Source: CAJMGO01 sp900557305 (GTDB lineage Bacteria; Bacillota_I; Bacilli_A; RF39; UBA660). Taken from it: 64,000 nucleotides of DNA. Positions within the stretch are counted from its first letter, which is position 1; each line of letters opens with the position of its first letter. Where the stretch lies: the NCBI GenBank assembly GCA_905212975.1, contig CAJMGO010000004.1, forward strand, positions 1-64,000. The letters are read 5' to 3'. A program made the position numbers and the translations under genes. Under the pieces are notes generated by a model. The model was not told the DNA's origin. It saw only the letters and a list, made by a program, of their open reading frames with translations, and ran no database searches. Below are positions 1-7,952 of the stretch, one piece after another.

Positions 1-390
1 ACATTAGCGCATGCGAAGTTAGAAGATGTACAAAAATTATTAAGTATGGATTGTTGGAATGATGAAAGATATAGAAGACTATTAACTTCGTCAGTTGTTG
101 CAAGAAGCAAATCAATGATTTTAAGGTTACCTATATTATTCAATCTTGCAGAAGAATATGGATTGACGGATTACTTGAATACAAGTTTTATGCTAGTTTC
201 TCCAAATAAAAACTATGCATTGATAAAATATTTGGAAGAGAATAACTTAAAATTAATAATTGATGGTAAATTAAATCCTGTATTTGGAAAAGCAGAAGGA
301 TTATTAAAGAAAAAATATAATATAGATATAGGAAAGTATATGAAAAAATATCCATTAGAAGAGTTTAATTTTGGAGGTAAAAGGTTATGA
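1..390 (+). CDS. Hypothetical protein, 5' end cut by the window edge
   Basis: The frame is open from base 1, so only the last 129 codons are visible and the true start lies outside the window. The visible part is mostly helical-looking and soluble, with no membrane segment and no motif I recognise. Its stop codon overlaps the start of the next gene (ATGA arrangement), which indicates translational coupling in one operon. The first in-frame ATG, at 46, has no ribosome binding site and is unlikely to be the true start. Function unknown. Confidence 0.6.
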   Translation, partial: TLAHAKLEDVQKLLSMDCWNDERYRRLLTSSVVARSKSMILRLPILFNLAEEYGLTDYLNTSFMLVSPNKNYALIKYLEENNLKLIIDGKLNPVFGKAEGLLKKKYNIDIGKYMKKYPLEEFNFGGKRL

Positions 391-668
391 AAGAATTTAA
401 TGATTTAGATATCAAAATTTTAAAGGAAAATTTTGATGATGATATTATAAATGAAATAGATATTGAAAATGTCTCAAAAATTTTTAAATATTTAAGTGAT
501 AGTGGAGTATATTATTATAAAGATTTATTTTTGACTTCATTAGATTTATTCTTATTCCCATGTAATGATTTTATAGATAAATTTGAAAAATTAAAAGTTA
601 AATTAGGGGATGATTATGTTGATCTTTTAGGCAATGATATTTCTTTAATTGAAATTATGTATGAATAA
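387..668 (+). CDS. Hypothetical small acidic protein (93 aa)
   Basis: A 93-residue soluble protein, rich in Asp, Ile and Leu. Its ATG overlaps the TGA of the upstream gene by 4 bases (ATGA), so the two are almost certainly translated together. An AGGT sequence lies just before the ATG. No signal peptide, metal-binding motif or recognised domain is visible. It is the last gene of its operon: a hairpin terminator shared with the convergent PBP gene follows at about 696-732. Function unknown; the overlap suggests it acts with the preceding protein. Confidence 0.65.
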   Translation: MKEFNDLDIKILKENFDDDIINEIDIENVSKIFKYLSDSGVYYYKDLFLTSLDLFLFPCNDFIDKFEKLKVKLGDDYVDLLGNDISLIEIMYE

Positions 669-695
669 TATTTTTGTTATAAAGCTTTAATAGTT

Positions 696-732
696 AAAAA
701 ATGACAATTTTTGTTTAAATTGCCATTTTTTT
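696..732. terminator. Bidirectional intrinsic terminator
   Basis: Arms AAAAATGACAATTT and AAATTGCCATTTTT flank a short T-rich loop (one G-T wobble). The A-run on one side and the T-run on the other make it usable from both strands. It sits between the convergent 93-residue gene and the class A PBP gene. Confidence 0.7.
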
Positions 733-2713
733 ATGAATTATTTTCTTCTACTTCTTTAAAAGTTTCTTCTAAGTAATTTTCACTTCTATTTGGTTGAGTA
801 CCTTTTAAATAATAAAATATTGTAGAATTTTTAGTTGATTCATCAGCAACTTTACCACTTATTGGATCAACTAATACACCAACTACATTATTAGGTGTTT
901 CATACCAAGTATTATCCATATCTTTTTCATATTCATTAATTGCATCAGCAAAAGTATATTTCATAGCTCTACTAGGAGTTCCATCAGTTTCATGATTATC
1001 ATCATATCCAACCCATATACCAAGTAGTGCGTTTTTATTATATCCAAATATCCAATGATCTGTATCTGTTGTACCAGTTTTTATAGCATATTTTTTTTCT
1101 AATTTATTTTTTATACTAAGACAAGTAGGGGTAGTATAATCAACTATCTTTTCATTGGTACAATTAGATAAAAGTTCATTTAATATATATACAGTACTTT
1201 TATTTAATAAAATTTCATCATTCTGTTTGTATTCATATAAAACATTACCATTAATATCTGTAACCTTTTTTATATAATGTGGTATTATTTTTTTTCCTTC
1301 TGATGCAAAGGTAGCATATCCTTGCATCATATTTTTAATATTTATTTCATTTGTACCAAGTGCAAGGGAAGGTACAGCCTCTAAATTATTACTAATTCCA
1401 ATTCTACTAGCAAAATTTACAAGAACATCTTCTCCTAAAAATAGGTTTGTTTTTACAGCATATATATTATCCGAAAAAGCAAGAGCTGAGGCTAAAGATA
1501 TTTCTTTATTAGCATATAAATCGCCATAGTTTTTAGGACTATAGGTTTTATTACCTGAAAAGGTAAAAGTTGTTTTTTCGCTTGTAAATGTTGTAGATGG
1601 AGTAAATCCACTTTCCAAAGCACTATAATATAGAAAAGGTTTCATAGTAGATCCTACCTGTCTTTTAGAAGAGGTGACTCTATTGTATTGACTTAAACTA
1701 TAATCTTTTCCACCTGCTATTGCTTTAATTTCTCCATTATTTGGATCCATTAACATAGCAGAAACTTGTAGTTCTTTATCATATGATAGATTTGTATCAA
1801 TACTTTTTTCTAAACTTTTTTGAGCATTCATATCCAATGTTGTATATATTTTAAGACCACCTGTAGTTAGAAAAGATGATGGAATTTCTTTTATAGTTTT
1901 TAGTTCGTCAATAACTGCATCTTGAAAATACATTAACGTTTTAAGATTATTTGTACTAACCTCGCCAATAAATGTCAATTCTTCATTATATGCATTCGTT
2001 TTTTCTTCTTCAGTTATATAGCCATTTTTAACCATGGAGTTAAGTATTAATAATTGTCTTTTTTTTGCATTATCATAATTTGAAATAGGGGAATAATTAC
2101 TTGGAGATTTAGGAATACCAGCAAGTATTGTACTTTCTGCTAAATCAAGCTCTTTAGCACTTTTACCAAAGTAATAGTAACTAGCATTTTCTATACCATA
2201 AATTCCACCATAATTTATAGTGTTTAAATATCCTTCTAATAATTCATTTTTAGTATAATGTGCTTCAAGTCTTAAAGTTATCCAAGCTTCATCAATTTTT
2301 CTTTTCCAAGTTTTATTAAAATCTAAGAACAAGTTTTTAGCATATTGTTGAGTTATTGTTGAAGCTCCTTGTTTTGTTTTACCGGATTTAATATTAATAA
2401 CCATAGCTTTAATTATTCTTAATATATCAAATCCATTATGTTTATAAAAGTTTTTATCCTCAATAGAAATTGTTGAATCTATTAAATATTTAGAAATATC
2501 ATCAATAGATACCCATTTATCATTAGAACCAGTATATAATTCATTAGATGAATCATATAAATAATATACATTAGCGCTATTAAGATTTAATTTAGGTGAC
2601 ATTTTAGCATATATATATAGAAAAATATAAGCAATAAGAAGTAATGCAAAAATTATTATGATTGTTTTAAAAAATATTCTAAAGAATCTTCTTATATTAT
2701 CACCTTCTATCAT
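731..2713 (-). CDS. Class A penicillin-binding protein (transglycosylase/transpeptidase)
   Basis: A 660-residue bifunctional peptidoglycan polymerase. It has a short cytoplasmic tail, one membrane anchor (about residues 13-36), a GT51 transglycosylase domain (about 60-235) with catalytic Glu85 in SIEDKNFYKHNGFD and the GASTITQQ motif, then a transpeptidase domain. The transpeptidase has its nucleophile at Ser355 (GSTMK), an SDN motif and KTGTTDTDHW. Length and order match the PBP1A/PonA family, so it should polymerise and crosslink glycan strands outside the membrane. It is a single-gene unit convergent with the gene at 387. The ATG used has no Shine-Dalgarno; a GAAGGTGAT sequence typical of this genome lies a few codons inside, before an ATA codon, so the start is uncertain by about six residues. 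Confidence 0.93.
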   Translation of the reverse strand: MIEGDNIRRFFRIFFKTIIIIFALLLIAYIFLYIYAKMSPKLNLNSANVYYLYDSSNELYTGSNDKWVSIDDISKYLIDSTISIEDKNFYKHNGFDILRIIKAMVINIKSGKTKQGASTITQQYAKNLFLDFNKTWKRKIDEAWITLRLEAHYTKNELLEGYLNTINYGGIYGIENASYYYFGKSAKELDLAESTILAGIPKSPSNYSPISNYDNAKKRQLLILNSMVKNGYITEEEKTNAYNEELTFIGEVSTNNLKTLMYFQDAVIDELKTIKEIPSSFLTTGGLKIYTTLDMNAQKSLEKSIDTNLSYDKELQVSAMLMDPNNGEIKAIAGGKDYSLSQYNRVTSSKRQVGSTMKPFLYYSALESGFTPSTTFTSEKTTFTFSGNKTYSPKNYGDLYANKEISLASALAFSDNIYAVKTNLFLGEDVLVNFASRIGISNNLEAVPSLALGTNEINIKNMMQGYATFASEGKKIIPHYIKKVTDINGNVLYEYKQNDEILLNKSTVYILNELLSNCTNEKIVDYTTPTCLSIKNKLEKKYAIKTGTTDTDHWIFGYNKNALLGIWVGYDDNHETDGTPSRAMKYTFADAINEYEKDMDNTWYETPNNVVGVLVDPISGKVADESTKNSTIFYYLKGTQPNRSENYLEETFKEVEENNS

Positions 2714-2764
2714 TTTTATTATTTTACAAATACTTTAAAATATTACAAAAGATTAATAAAAATG

Positions 2765-2793
2765 TTGATTTTTAAATAATACTATATTATAAT
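2765..2793 (+). promoter_or_regulatory. Sigma-A-type promoter of the argS operon
   Basis: TTGATT at 2765-2770 and a perfect TATAAT at 2788-2793 are separated by exactly 17 bases. The promoter sits 24 bases before the first gene of the DUF1934-argS-rpoE operon. Confidence 0.7.
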
Positions 2794-2817
2794 GAACTGG
2801 ATTAAAAGAGGTATTTT

Positions 2818-3180
2818 ATGTCTAAAATAAATATAAAAAGTGAATTAAAAAATTGTACAGAAAATACAATACATAAAATAAATACAACTGGAGATTTTAG
2901 TGATAATAAAATAATTTATAAAGATGAAAATACACTTGTAACAATTTTTATTAATGATAATAAAATAGAAATTGAAAGGGATAATTCTGATTATAAATTA
3001 AATATGATTTTTGATAGTAATAAATCATATTATACTATTAATTTAAAAGAGAATGATTTGAAATTTGACTTGGATATAGAGTTAAAAAACTTATATATAT
3101 ATATGAATAAAGTAGAAATTACTTATAAAAGTGATTGCGAATATTTATTTACACTAGAGTATAATTTAAAGGAATGGTAA
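2818..3180 (+). CDS. DUF1934 (YwiB-like) beta-barrel protein
   Basis: A 120-residue soluble protein made of alternating beta-strand-like stretches. Its position directly before argS (1-bp gap) and rpoE matches the ywiB-argS-rpoE order of Bacillus and relatives. That synteny, together with size and strand pattern, is the main reason for the DUF1934/YwiB call; sequence identity alone would be weak. The start ATG follows AGAGGTATTTT. Its biochemical role is not established. Being first in the operon and nearly overlapping argS, it should be expressed at a fixed ratio with arginyl-tRNA synthetase. Confidence 0.65.
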   Translation: MSKINIKSELKNCTENTIHKINTTGDFSDNKIIYKDENTLVTIFINDNKIEIERDNSDYKLNMIFDSNKSYYTINLKENDLKFDLDIELKNLYIYMNKVEITYKSDCEYLFTLEYNLKEW

Positions 3181-3181
3181 T

Positions 3182-4867
3182 ATGATAAATAATGTTTTAG
3201 AAAAAATAGTAAAAGAATGTATAAATAATATAGGATATGATATAGATGTAAATGTTATAAACTCAAATAGACCTGAGTTATGTGATTATCAATTTGATGG
3301 ATGTTTTAAACTTGCTTCTATATATAAAAAAAATCCTATTGAAATAGGTGAAGAAATAGAAAAATCGATTAATTCTATAAGTAATTTTAATGATTATTTT
3401 AAGAAAGTAGAATTTGTTCGTCCTGGATTTATAAATATGACTTTAAGTAACAAGATAATTAATAAAATTTTAAAAAATATGAATGATAATGAAAAATTTA
3501 ATATAAAACAAGAAAAAGAAGAATTATACTTTTTAGATTATGGTGGAGCTAATGTAGCAAAACCTCTTCATGTAGGACATATGAGAACAGCTATAATAGG
3601 TGAGTCAATAAAAAGAATATTAAATTATATGGGACATAAAACAATATGTGATGTGCATTTAGGAGATTATGGATTACAAATAGGTGAAGTTATATATGGA
3701 ATAAAAAAAGATAATTTAAGTATAGATGATATAGATATTAACTACTTAGATAAAATATATCCATATATGAGTAAACTTTGCAAAGAAGATGAAAAAATAA
3801 AAGAAGAATGTGCTCTAATAACAAAAAAATTACAAGAAGGAAATGATGAGTATAGAAAACTATGGAAAAAAATACTTGAAGTTTCAAAAAAAGATATAAA
3901 GAAAAATTATGATTATTTAGGGGTTAATTTTGATTTATGGCTAGGTGAAAGTGATTCATATAATGACATAAAAGAAACTGAAGAACTACTTAAATCAAAA
4001 AATCTTTTAACACTAAGTGATGGAGCCCTTGTAGTTGATGTAAAAGAAGATACTGATAAAAAAGAAATACCACCACTTTTATTTAAAAAAAGTAATGGTG
4101 CATATCTTTATGCTTCAACAGATTTAGCAACACTTTTAGAAAGAAAAAGAGATTATAATCCAGATCATGTACTTTATGTTACAGATTTAAGACAGGCACT
4201 TCATTTTGAACAAGTATTTAGAGTTTCAGATAAAGCAGGAATAATAAGCAAAGAAAAATTAGAACATCTTCCATATGGTACAGCAAATGGTCTTGATGGT
4301 AAACCATTTAAAACAAGAAATGGAGATAATCCAAAGCTTGAAAATTTATTTAATGAAGCAAAAGAAATTTTTAAATCAAAAAAAGAATCTAATTTAGATA
4401 TGAGTGAATCAGATTTAGATAAAATAGTAAATAGTATTGTAAAGTTTGCTGATTTACAAAACAATAGAGAAAGAGATTATATATTTGATATAAATAAATT
4501 TTCTGAGGTAGTTGGAAAAACTGGACCATATATTTTATATACATATCTTAGAATAAATAAAATAACAAAAAATGTTGACATAATATCAGATAATATTTAT
4601 AATGATTCTGATAGAAATTTAAGATTAAAATTATTAGAATTAGAACGTTCTGTAAAAAATGCATATATAAATAGAATGCCTAATTTTATAGCTGAATATT
4701 TATACGACTTATGTGTATGCGCTAATGCATTCTATCAAAATAATCATTTAAGTGATTTAGATGATGATACAAAAAGAAATGATTGGATGTATGTATTAAA
4801 TTTAACTAATAAAGTTATAAAAGAAATGTTAAATCTATTAGTTATTGAAATACCTACAATAATGTAG
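3182..4867 (+). CDS. argS: Arginyl-tRNA synthetase
   Basis: A 561-residue class I synthetase that charges tRNA-Arg with arginine using ATP. It has the N-terminal Add-1 tRNA-recognition domain (about 1-110), then the Rossmann catalytic core with the HIGH-type motif HVGHM at about residue 132 (context AKPLHVGHMR). A lysine-poor variant of the KMSK loop follows (FKTRNGD), as is usual for ArgS. The C-terminal anticodon-binding helical DALR domain is at about 445-561. Length is normal for the family. It lies 1 bp after the DUF1934 gene and 21 bp before rpoE, all driven by the promoter at 2765-2793. Confidence 0.96.
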   Translation: MINNVLEKIVKECINNIGYDIDVNVINSNRPELCDYQFDGCFKLASIYKKNPIEIGEEIEKSINSISNFNDYFKKVEFVRPGFINMTLSNKIINKILKNMNDNEKFNIKQEKEELYFLDYGGANVAKPLHVGHMRTAIIGESIKRILNYMGHKTICDVHLGDYGLQIGEVIYGIKKDNLSIDDIDINYLDKIYPYMSKLCKEDEKIKEECALITKKLQEGNDEYRKLWKKILEVSKKDIKKNYDYLGVNFDLWLGESDSYNDIKETEELLKSKNLLTLSDGALVVDVKEDTDKKEIPPLLFKKSNGAYLYASTDLATLLERKRDYNPDHVLYVTDLRQALHFEQVFRVSDKAGIISKEKLEHLPYGTANGLDGKPFKTRNGDNPKLENLFNEAKEIFKSKKESNLDMSESDLDKIVNSIVKFADLQNNRERDYIFDINKFSEVVGKTGPYILYTYLRINKITKNVDIISDNIYNDSDRNLRLKLLELERSVKNAYINRMPNFIAEYLYDLCVCANAFYQNNHLSDLDDDTKRNDWMYVLNLTNKVIKEMLNLLVIEIPTIM

Positions 4868-4888
4868 ATACTAGGGAGGAATTAACTT

Positions 4889-5305
4889 ATGAGTTTAAAC
4901 AATTTAAAACAAGAAGACTTAGAAATAATGTCTAATACTGATATAGCTTACCACATTTTAAAAGAACATAATGCAATGACTACTGCTAATTTATTTAAAG
5001 AAATTTGTAATTTACTTGAATTAAGTGATGATGAATATGCAAACAATATAGGAGATTTTTATACTGCACTAACAACAGATAAAAGATTTGTGCTTCTTGA
5101 TACAAATGAATGGGATTTAAGAGATAAACATTCAGTTAAAATAGTAATGGAAGAAGAAGAGGAAGAAGAAGAGGAAACAGCTGATGAAGTTGAAGAATCA
5201 GCTGACGAAGATGACATTGATGAAGAAATGTTAGATGACGATTTGGATGATGATGATCTAGATGATTTATCAATAGTGAACGATGAAGAACTTGATGAAG
5301 AATAA
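4889..5305 (+). CDS. rpoE: RNA polymerase delta subunit
   Basis: A 138-residue protein with an N-terminal HARE-HTH domain (about residues 1-85, including MSNTDIAYHILKEH) and a C-terminal tail almost entirely Glu and Asp (about 95-138). This two-part design defines the delta subunit of Gram-positive RNA polymerase, which speeds core recycling by displacing nucleic acid. It is restricted to Firmicutes and supports that placement. GGGAGGAATT precedes the ATG. The end of the gene forms the left arm of its own terminator. Confidence 0.95.
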   Translation: MSLNNLKQEDLEIMSNTDIAYHILKEHNAMTTANLFKEICNLLELSDDEYANNIGDFYTALTTDKRFVLLDTNEWDLRDKHSVKIVMEEEEEEEEETADEVEESADEDDIDEEMLDDDLDDDDLDDLSIVNDEELDEE

Positions 5306-5318
5306 GTTCTTTTTTTTA
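5286..5318 (+). terminator. rpoE terminator overlapping the coding end
   Basis: AAGAACTT (5286-5293, inside the last codons of rpoE) pairs with AAGTTCTT (5304-5311), followed by a T-run. It closes the argS operon. Confidence 0.8.
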
Positions 5319-5323
5319 TATAA

Positions 5324-5348
5324 AAAAAATATGGAATTAACCATATTT
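5324..5348 (-). terminator. Terminator of the ZIP transporter gene
   Basis: Read on the minus strand, AAATATGG and CCATATTT pair around a 6-base loop and are followed by a T-run. It overlaps the last bases of the transporter gene. Confidence 0.7.
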
Positions 5349-6144
5349 AACCTAAACCTACATCTAGTATCATCATTATAGAAAAACCAATTAAAGTAAA
5401 TAGTGCCATTAAGTCTTTCTTTTTATTTGATTGACTTTCAGGTATTAGTTCTTCAACAACTACATATATCATCGCTCCAGCAGCAAAAGCTAAAAGAAAT
5501 GGAAGTAAAAATCTAACTTTTATAACTAATATAGCTCCAATAATACTACTAATAGGCTCTACCAGTGCACTTAAACTTCCATAAATAAATGATTTTGTTC
5601 TAGAAAATCCCTCTCTTCTAAGAGGAACTGAAACAGCAGTTCCTTCAGGAAAATTTTGAAGTCCAATACCTAAAGCAAGCAAACATGCAGTACTAGTTGA
5701 AGCACCATCTAAACCATATGCAATAGAACCAAACGCAACACCAACAGCTAATCCTTCTGGTATATTATGAAGAGTGATAGAAAACATAAGCATTAAACAT
5801 CTTTTAAATTTAGTGTTTATTATCTTTTTCTTTTCACTTATCTTATCAAAAATTTTATCACCAATAAACAATAAAATTCCACCAAAAAGAAAACCAATAA
5901 GTGCAACAAGCCATGCAATCATATTTAAACTATTAGCCATTTCAATAGATGGAGAGAGAAGAGACCAAAATGATGCAGCAATCATTACTCCTGCAGAAAA
6001 GCCAAGCATTGCATCCATAATACTTTTATTTATTTTCTTAAAAAGAAATACAAATGAAGCACCAAATGCAGTAATACTAAATGTAAATAATCCAGCCATT
6101 AAAGCTTGAACTATGTGGTTTAATTCTAAAAACCAATTAAACAT
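5347..6144 (-). CDS. ZIP-family divalent metal transporter
   Basis: A 265-residue integral membrane protein with about eight predicted membrane helices. It carries the paired ZIP signatures HNIPEGLAVGVAFG and LQNFPEGTAVSV, which in ZupT/ZIP proteins form the binuclear metal site in helices 4 and 5 (first site H/N/E, second site N/E). It should import zinc, iron or manganese; the exact metal cannot be read from sequence. The central cytoplasmic loop is short and lacks a long His cluster. The start follows AGGTGATATT with good spacing. It is a single-gene unit with its own terminator. Confidence 0.9.
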   Translation of the reverse strand: MFNWFLELNHIVQALMAGLFTFSITAFGASFVFLFKKINKSIMDAMLGFSAGVMIAASFWSLLSPSIEMANSLNMIAWLVALIGFLFGGILLFIGDKIFDKISEKKKIINTKFKRCLMLMFSITLHNIPEGLAVGVAFGSIAYGLDGASTSTACLLALGIGLQNFPEGTAVSVPLRREGFSRTKSFIYGSLSALVEPISSIIGAILVIKVRFLLPFLLAFAAGAMIYVVVEELIPESQSNKKKDLMALFTLIGFSIMMILDVGLG

Positions 6145-6149
6145 AATAT

Positions 6150-6614
6150 CACCTATATTCTAATTTATTGTATGTAAAATATCTTAAATGGTTACTCTTG
6201 ACAAAAAGTTCTAGGGGAGGGTACAATATAGAAAGAATAGTAGAAGAGGGTAACTATTTCTGTAGTGAAAATTCAATCTCTAGATTAGAAGGAAGAACAA
6301 CATGTACTAATGGAAATGAAATAAATGCAAAAGTTGGATTTTTAAGAATGGGTGAAATGCTGTCTGGATATTCAGTTACAATGTTGACAAAAAATTATAC
6401 CACAGAGTATTCTATTAAAGGTTTAAAAAGTTATTGGATTATTAATAAAGTAAGAAAAGATGCATATCAAATAAATAATGATGGTGTTACTATTGGGACG
6501 GATCCATCTGCTAAATATAATGCCGATACATCTATTCGCCCAGTTATAAAGGTAAAAAATGAAATTACTGTTATGGGTGGAAATGGTACATGGAATAATC
6601 CTTATGAAATATAA
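6150..6614 (+). pseudogene. C-terminal remnant of an exported or prepilin-like surface protein
   Basis: About 150 codons encode the C-terminal module seen at the end of many Bacillota cell-surface and prepilin-like proteins: a 'GFLRMGEMLSG' segment, a 'SYWIINK' segment, and an ending of the form IRPVIKVKN...GNGTWNNPYEI. No N-terminal signal, prepilin leader or membrane segment precedes it. The reading frame runs open upstream into the promoter side of the ZIP transporter gene; the only nearby start is a TTG at 6168 with no ribosome binding site. I read it as the 3' end of a gene whose beginning has been lost. A functional short protein is possible but less likely. Confidence 0.6.
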
Positions 6615-6620
6615 TTTAAT

Positions 6621-6652
6621 AAAAAAAGTTATAACATTTATAACTTTTTTTG
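6621..6652. terminator. Bidirectional terminator
   Basis: AAAAAGTTATAA and TTATAACTTTTT pair around a short CATT-type loop, with an A-run on the left and a T-run on the right. It serves the remnant on the plus strand and the HAD-like gene on the minus strand. Confidence 0.75.
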
Positions 6653-7198
6653 TATATTATTATTATTATTTTTAAGATTATTTATATATTTTGTTAATAT
6701 ATTTATTAATGAATCAATACCTTTTTCTTTTGAACCTACTATATTATATTCATTTATTTCTGATCCAGGAATAAATTGAATTAATTCAATATTTTCATGT
6801 TCTTCACTTAATAATTCCTCTGTCATTTGTAAATTAATAATACCATCTTCAGCATAGTATATTCTATTTATATTTGGATTATTTTCTACATAATTACAAA
6901 TTTGTTCCCATTTGCACAAATATGGATTATTGTATAGAGTATTATTCTTATATATTTGATTATAACAATAGTTTGTATCTAATATAATATTTGTATCTTT
7001 TATATATTCTTGAATTTCATCTATGTACCTTTTTACAAATAAATAATTATCTCCTGATATAAAATTAAAATATAGTATTTGATTATCACTTAGTTCTATT
7101 AGTTTATCTACTAATATTTTTATTTTTTCTTTTCTTAGGTTAATATTTTCTTCATAACCATTAAATGTTCCTACAATATCACAAAAAAATACATTCAT
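6638..7198 (-). CDS. HAD-like hypothetical protein (186 aa)
   Basis: A soluble 186-residue protein. The start (FFCDIVGTFNG) resembles HAD motif I, DxDGT, but the second Asp is Val (D-I-V-G-T). Later stretches IYYAEDGIINL and NIVGSKEKGIDSLINIL look like the motif IV and helix region of a Rossmann-like HAD fold. The tail is Asn-rich. If it is a HAD protein, the missing general acid/base argues against ordinary phosphatase chemistry. It lies 15 bp after the tetR gene on the same strand with its own AAAGGAAG ribosome site, so it is co-expressed with that regulator. Function is not known; the fold call is tentative. Confidence 0.5.
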   Translation of the reverse strand: MNVFFCDIVGTFNGYEENINLRKEKIKILVDKLIELSDNQILYFNFISGDNYLFVKRYIDEIQEYIKDTNIILDTNYCYNQIYKNNTLYNNPYLCKWEQICNYVENNPNINRIYYAEDGIINLQMTEELLSEEHENIELIQFIPGSEINEYNIVGSKEKGIDSLINILTKYINNLKNNNNNIQKKL

Positions 7199-7213
7199 AA
7201 TTTTTCTTCCTTT

Positions 7214-7774
7214 CTATAGATTATCTGGTATTAATTTATCTAAATAATTTACTAAATCTTCTTTACTATATTTATTTTCATTTTTTAGCCATTCTATACC
7301 AACATTAAATACTGCACCTAAATAAAACTTTGAAATAATTTCAACAGGTATAGTTTTATTTTTAAATTCTATATCATTTAATCTTTTTGTTACCTCATGA
7401 TTCAATACATCATATATGATATCCATAGTAATACTATTTCTGTTATTTATCATAGCAGATATATATATATTCCTTTTTTCATCAATATGATTAAAGAAAA
7501 GTTTTATTAATTCAATATAATATTGTTTAGTATTATTTATATTTTTATTTTTCGATAATTCTTCAATAAGTGAATCCTTTAAAGTATTAATATATTCTTC
7601 TAATAATTCATATTTATCATTATAATGAGAATAAAATGTTGATCTATTTATTAGAGCATGAGAACAAATATCTGATACTTTTATTTCTTCAAATTGTTTT
7701 TCTTTCATTAATTCAAGTAAAGTTGAATATAATATATTTTTAGTTTTAATAACACGTAAATCATTCTTTTCCAT
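7214..7774 (-). CDS. TetR/AcrR-family transcriptional regulator
   Basis: A 186-residue repressor-type protein. The N-terminal TetR helix-turn-helix (about residues 5-55) is classic, with VSDICSHALINRSTFYSHY as the recognition region. The rest is the helical dimerisation/ligand domain. It is divergently oriented from the large MMPL transporter at 7953 across 178 bp that hold promoters and repeated motifs. It therefore most likely represses itself and that transporter and responds to an exported compound; this is inference from the common TetR-RND arrangement. It is co-transcribed with the HAD-like gene downstream. Confidence 0.9.
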   Translation of the reverse strand: MEKNDLRVIKTKNILYSTLLELMKEKQFEEIKVSDICSHALINRSTFYSHYNDKYELLEEYINTLKDSLIEELSKNKNINNTKQYYIELIKLFFNHIDEKRNIYISAMINNRNSITMDIIYDVLNHEVTKRLNDIEFKNKTIPVEIISKFYLGAVFNVGIEWLKNENKYSKEDLVNYLDKLIPDNL

Positions 7775-7789
7775 ATAACCACCACATTA

Positions 7790-7818
7790 ATTATAAAATA
7801 GAAAATATGATTTGTAAA
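7790..7818 (-). promoter_or_regulatory. Promoter of the tetR operon
   Basis: On the minus strand TTTACA (7813-7818) and TATAAT (7790-7795) are 17 bases apart, a near-consensus sigma-A promoter. Confidence 0.65.
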
Positions 7819-7824
7819 GATAAT

Positions 7825-7895
7825 AAACACTATGTAGCTTATTTATACATACGTTTTTAACAAAGTGTTGTTTATTTATACGTATTTTTTATTAT
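7825..7895. promoter_or_regulatory. Probable TetR operator region over the transporter promoter
   Basis: AAACACT (7825-7831) and AGTGTTGTTT (7864-7873) form an interrupted inverted repeat. Two near-identical direct repeats, TTATTTATACATACGTTTTT (7839-7858) and TTATTTATACGTATTTTTT (7872-7890), lie beside it; the second contains the palindrome ATACGTAT. A possible transporter promoter, TTGTTT (7868-7873) and TATTAT (7890-7895, 16-base spacer), overlaps the second repeat, which is where a repressor would be expected to bind. Confidence 0.45.
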
Positions 7896-7952
7896 GTTGG
7901 TGTATTTTTTTAGAAAAAAGAATACAATTCTTTTGATGAATGGAGGAATAAT

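Noticed and set aside
4201..4464. Antisense reading frame of 87 codons inside argS
   Set aside because: No ribosome site and a composition expected from the opposite strand of a coding gene; the other overlapping antisense frames in the window were left out for the same reason.
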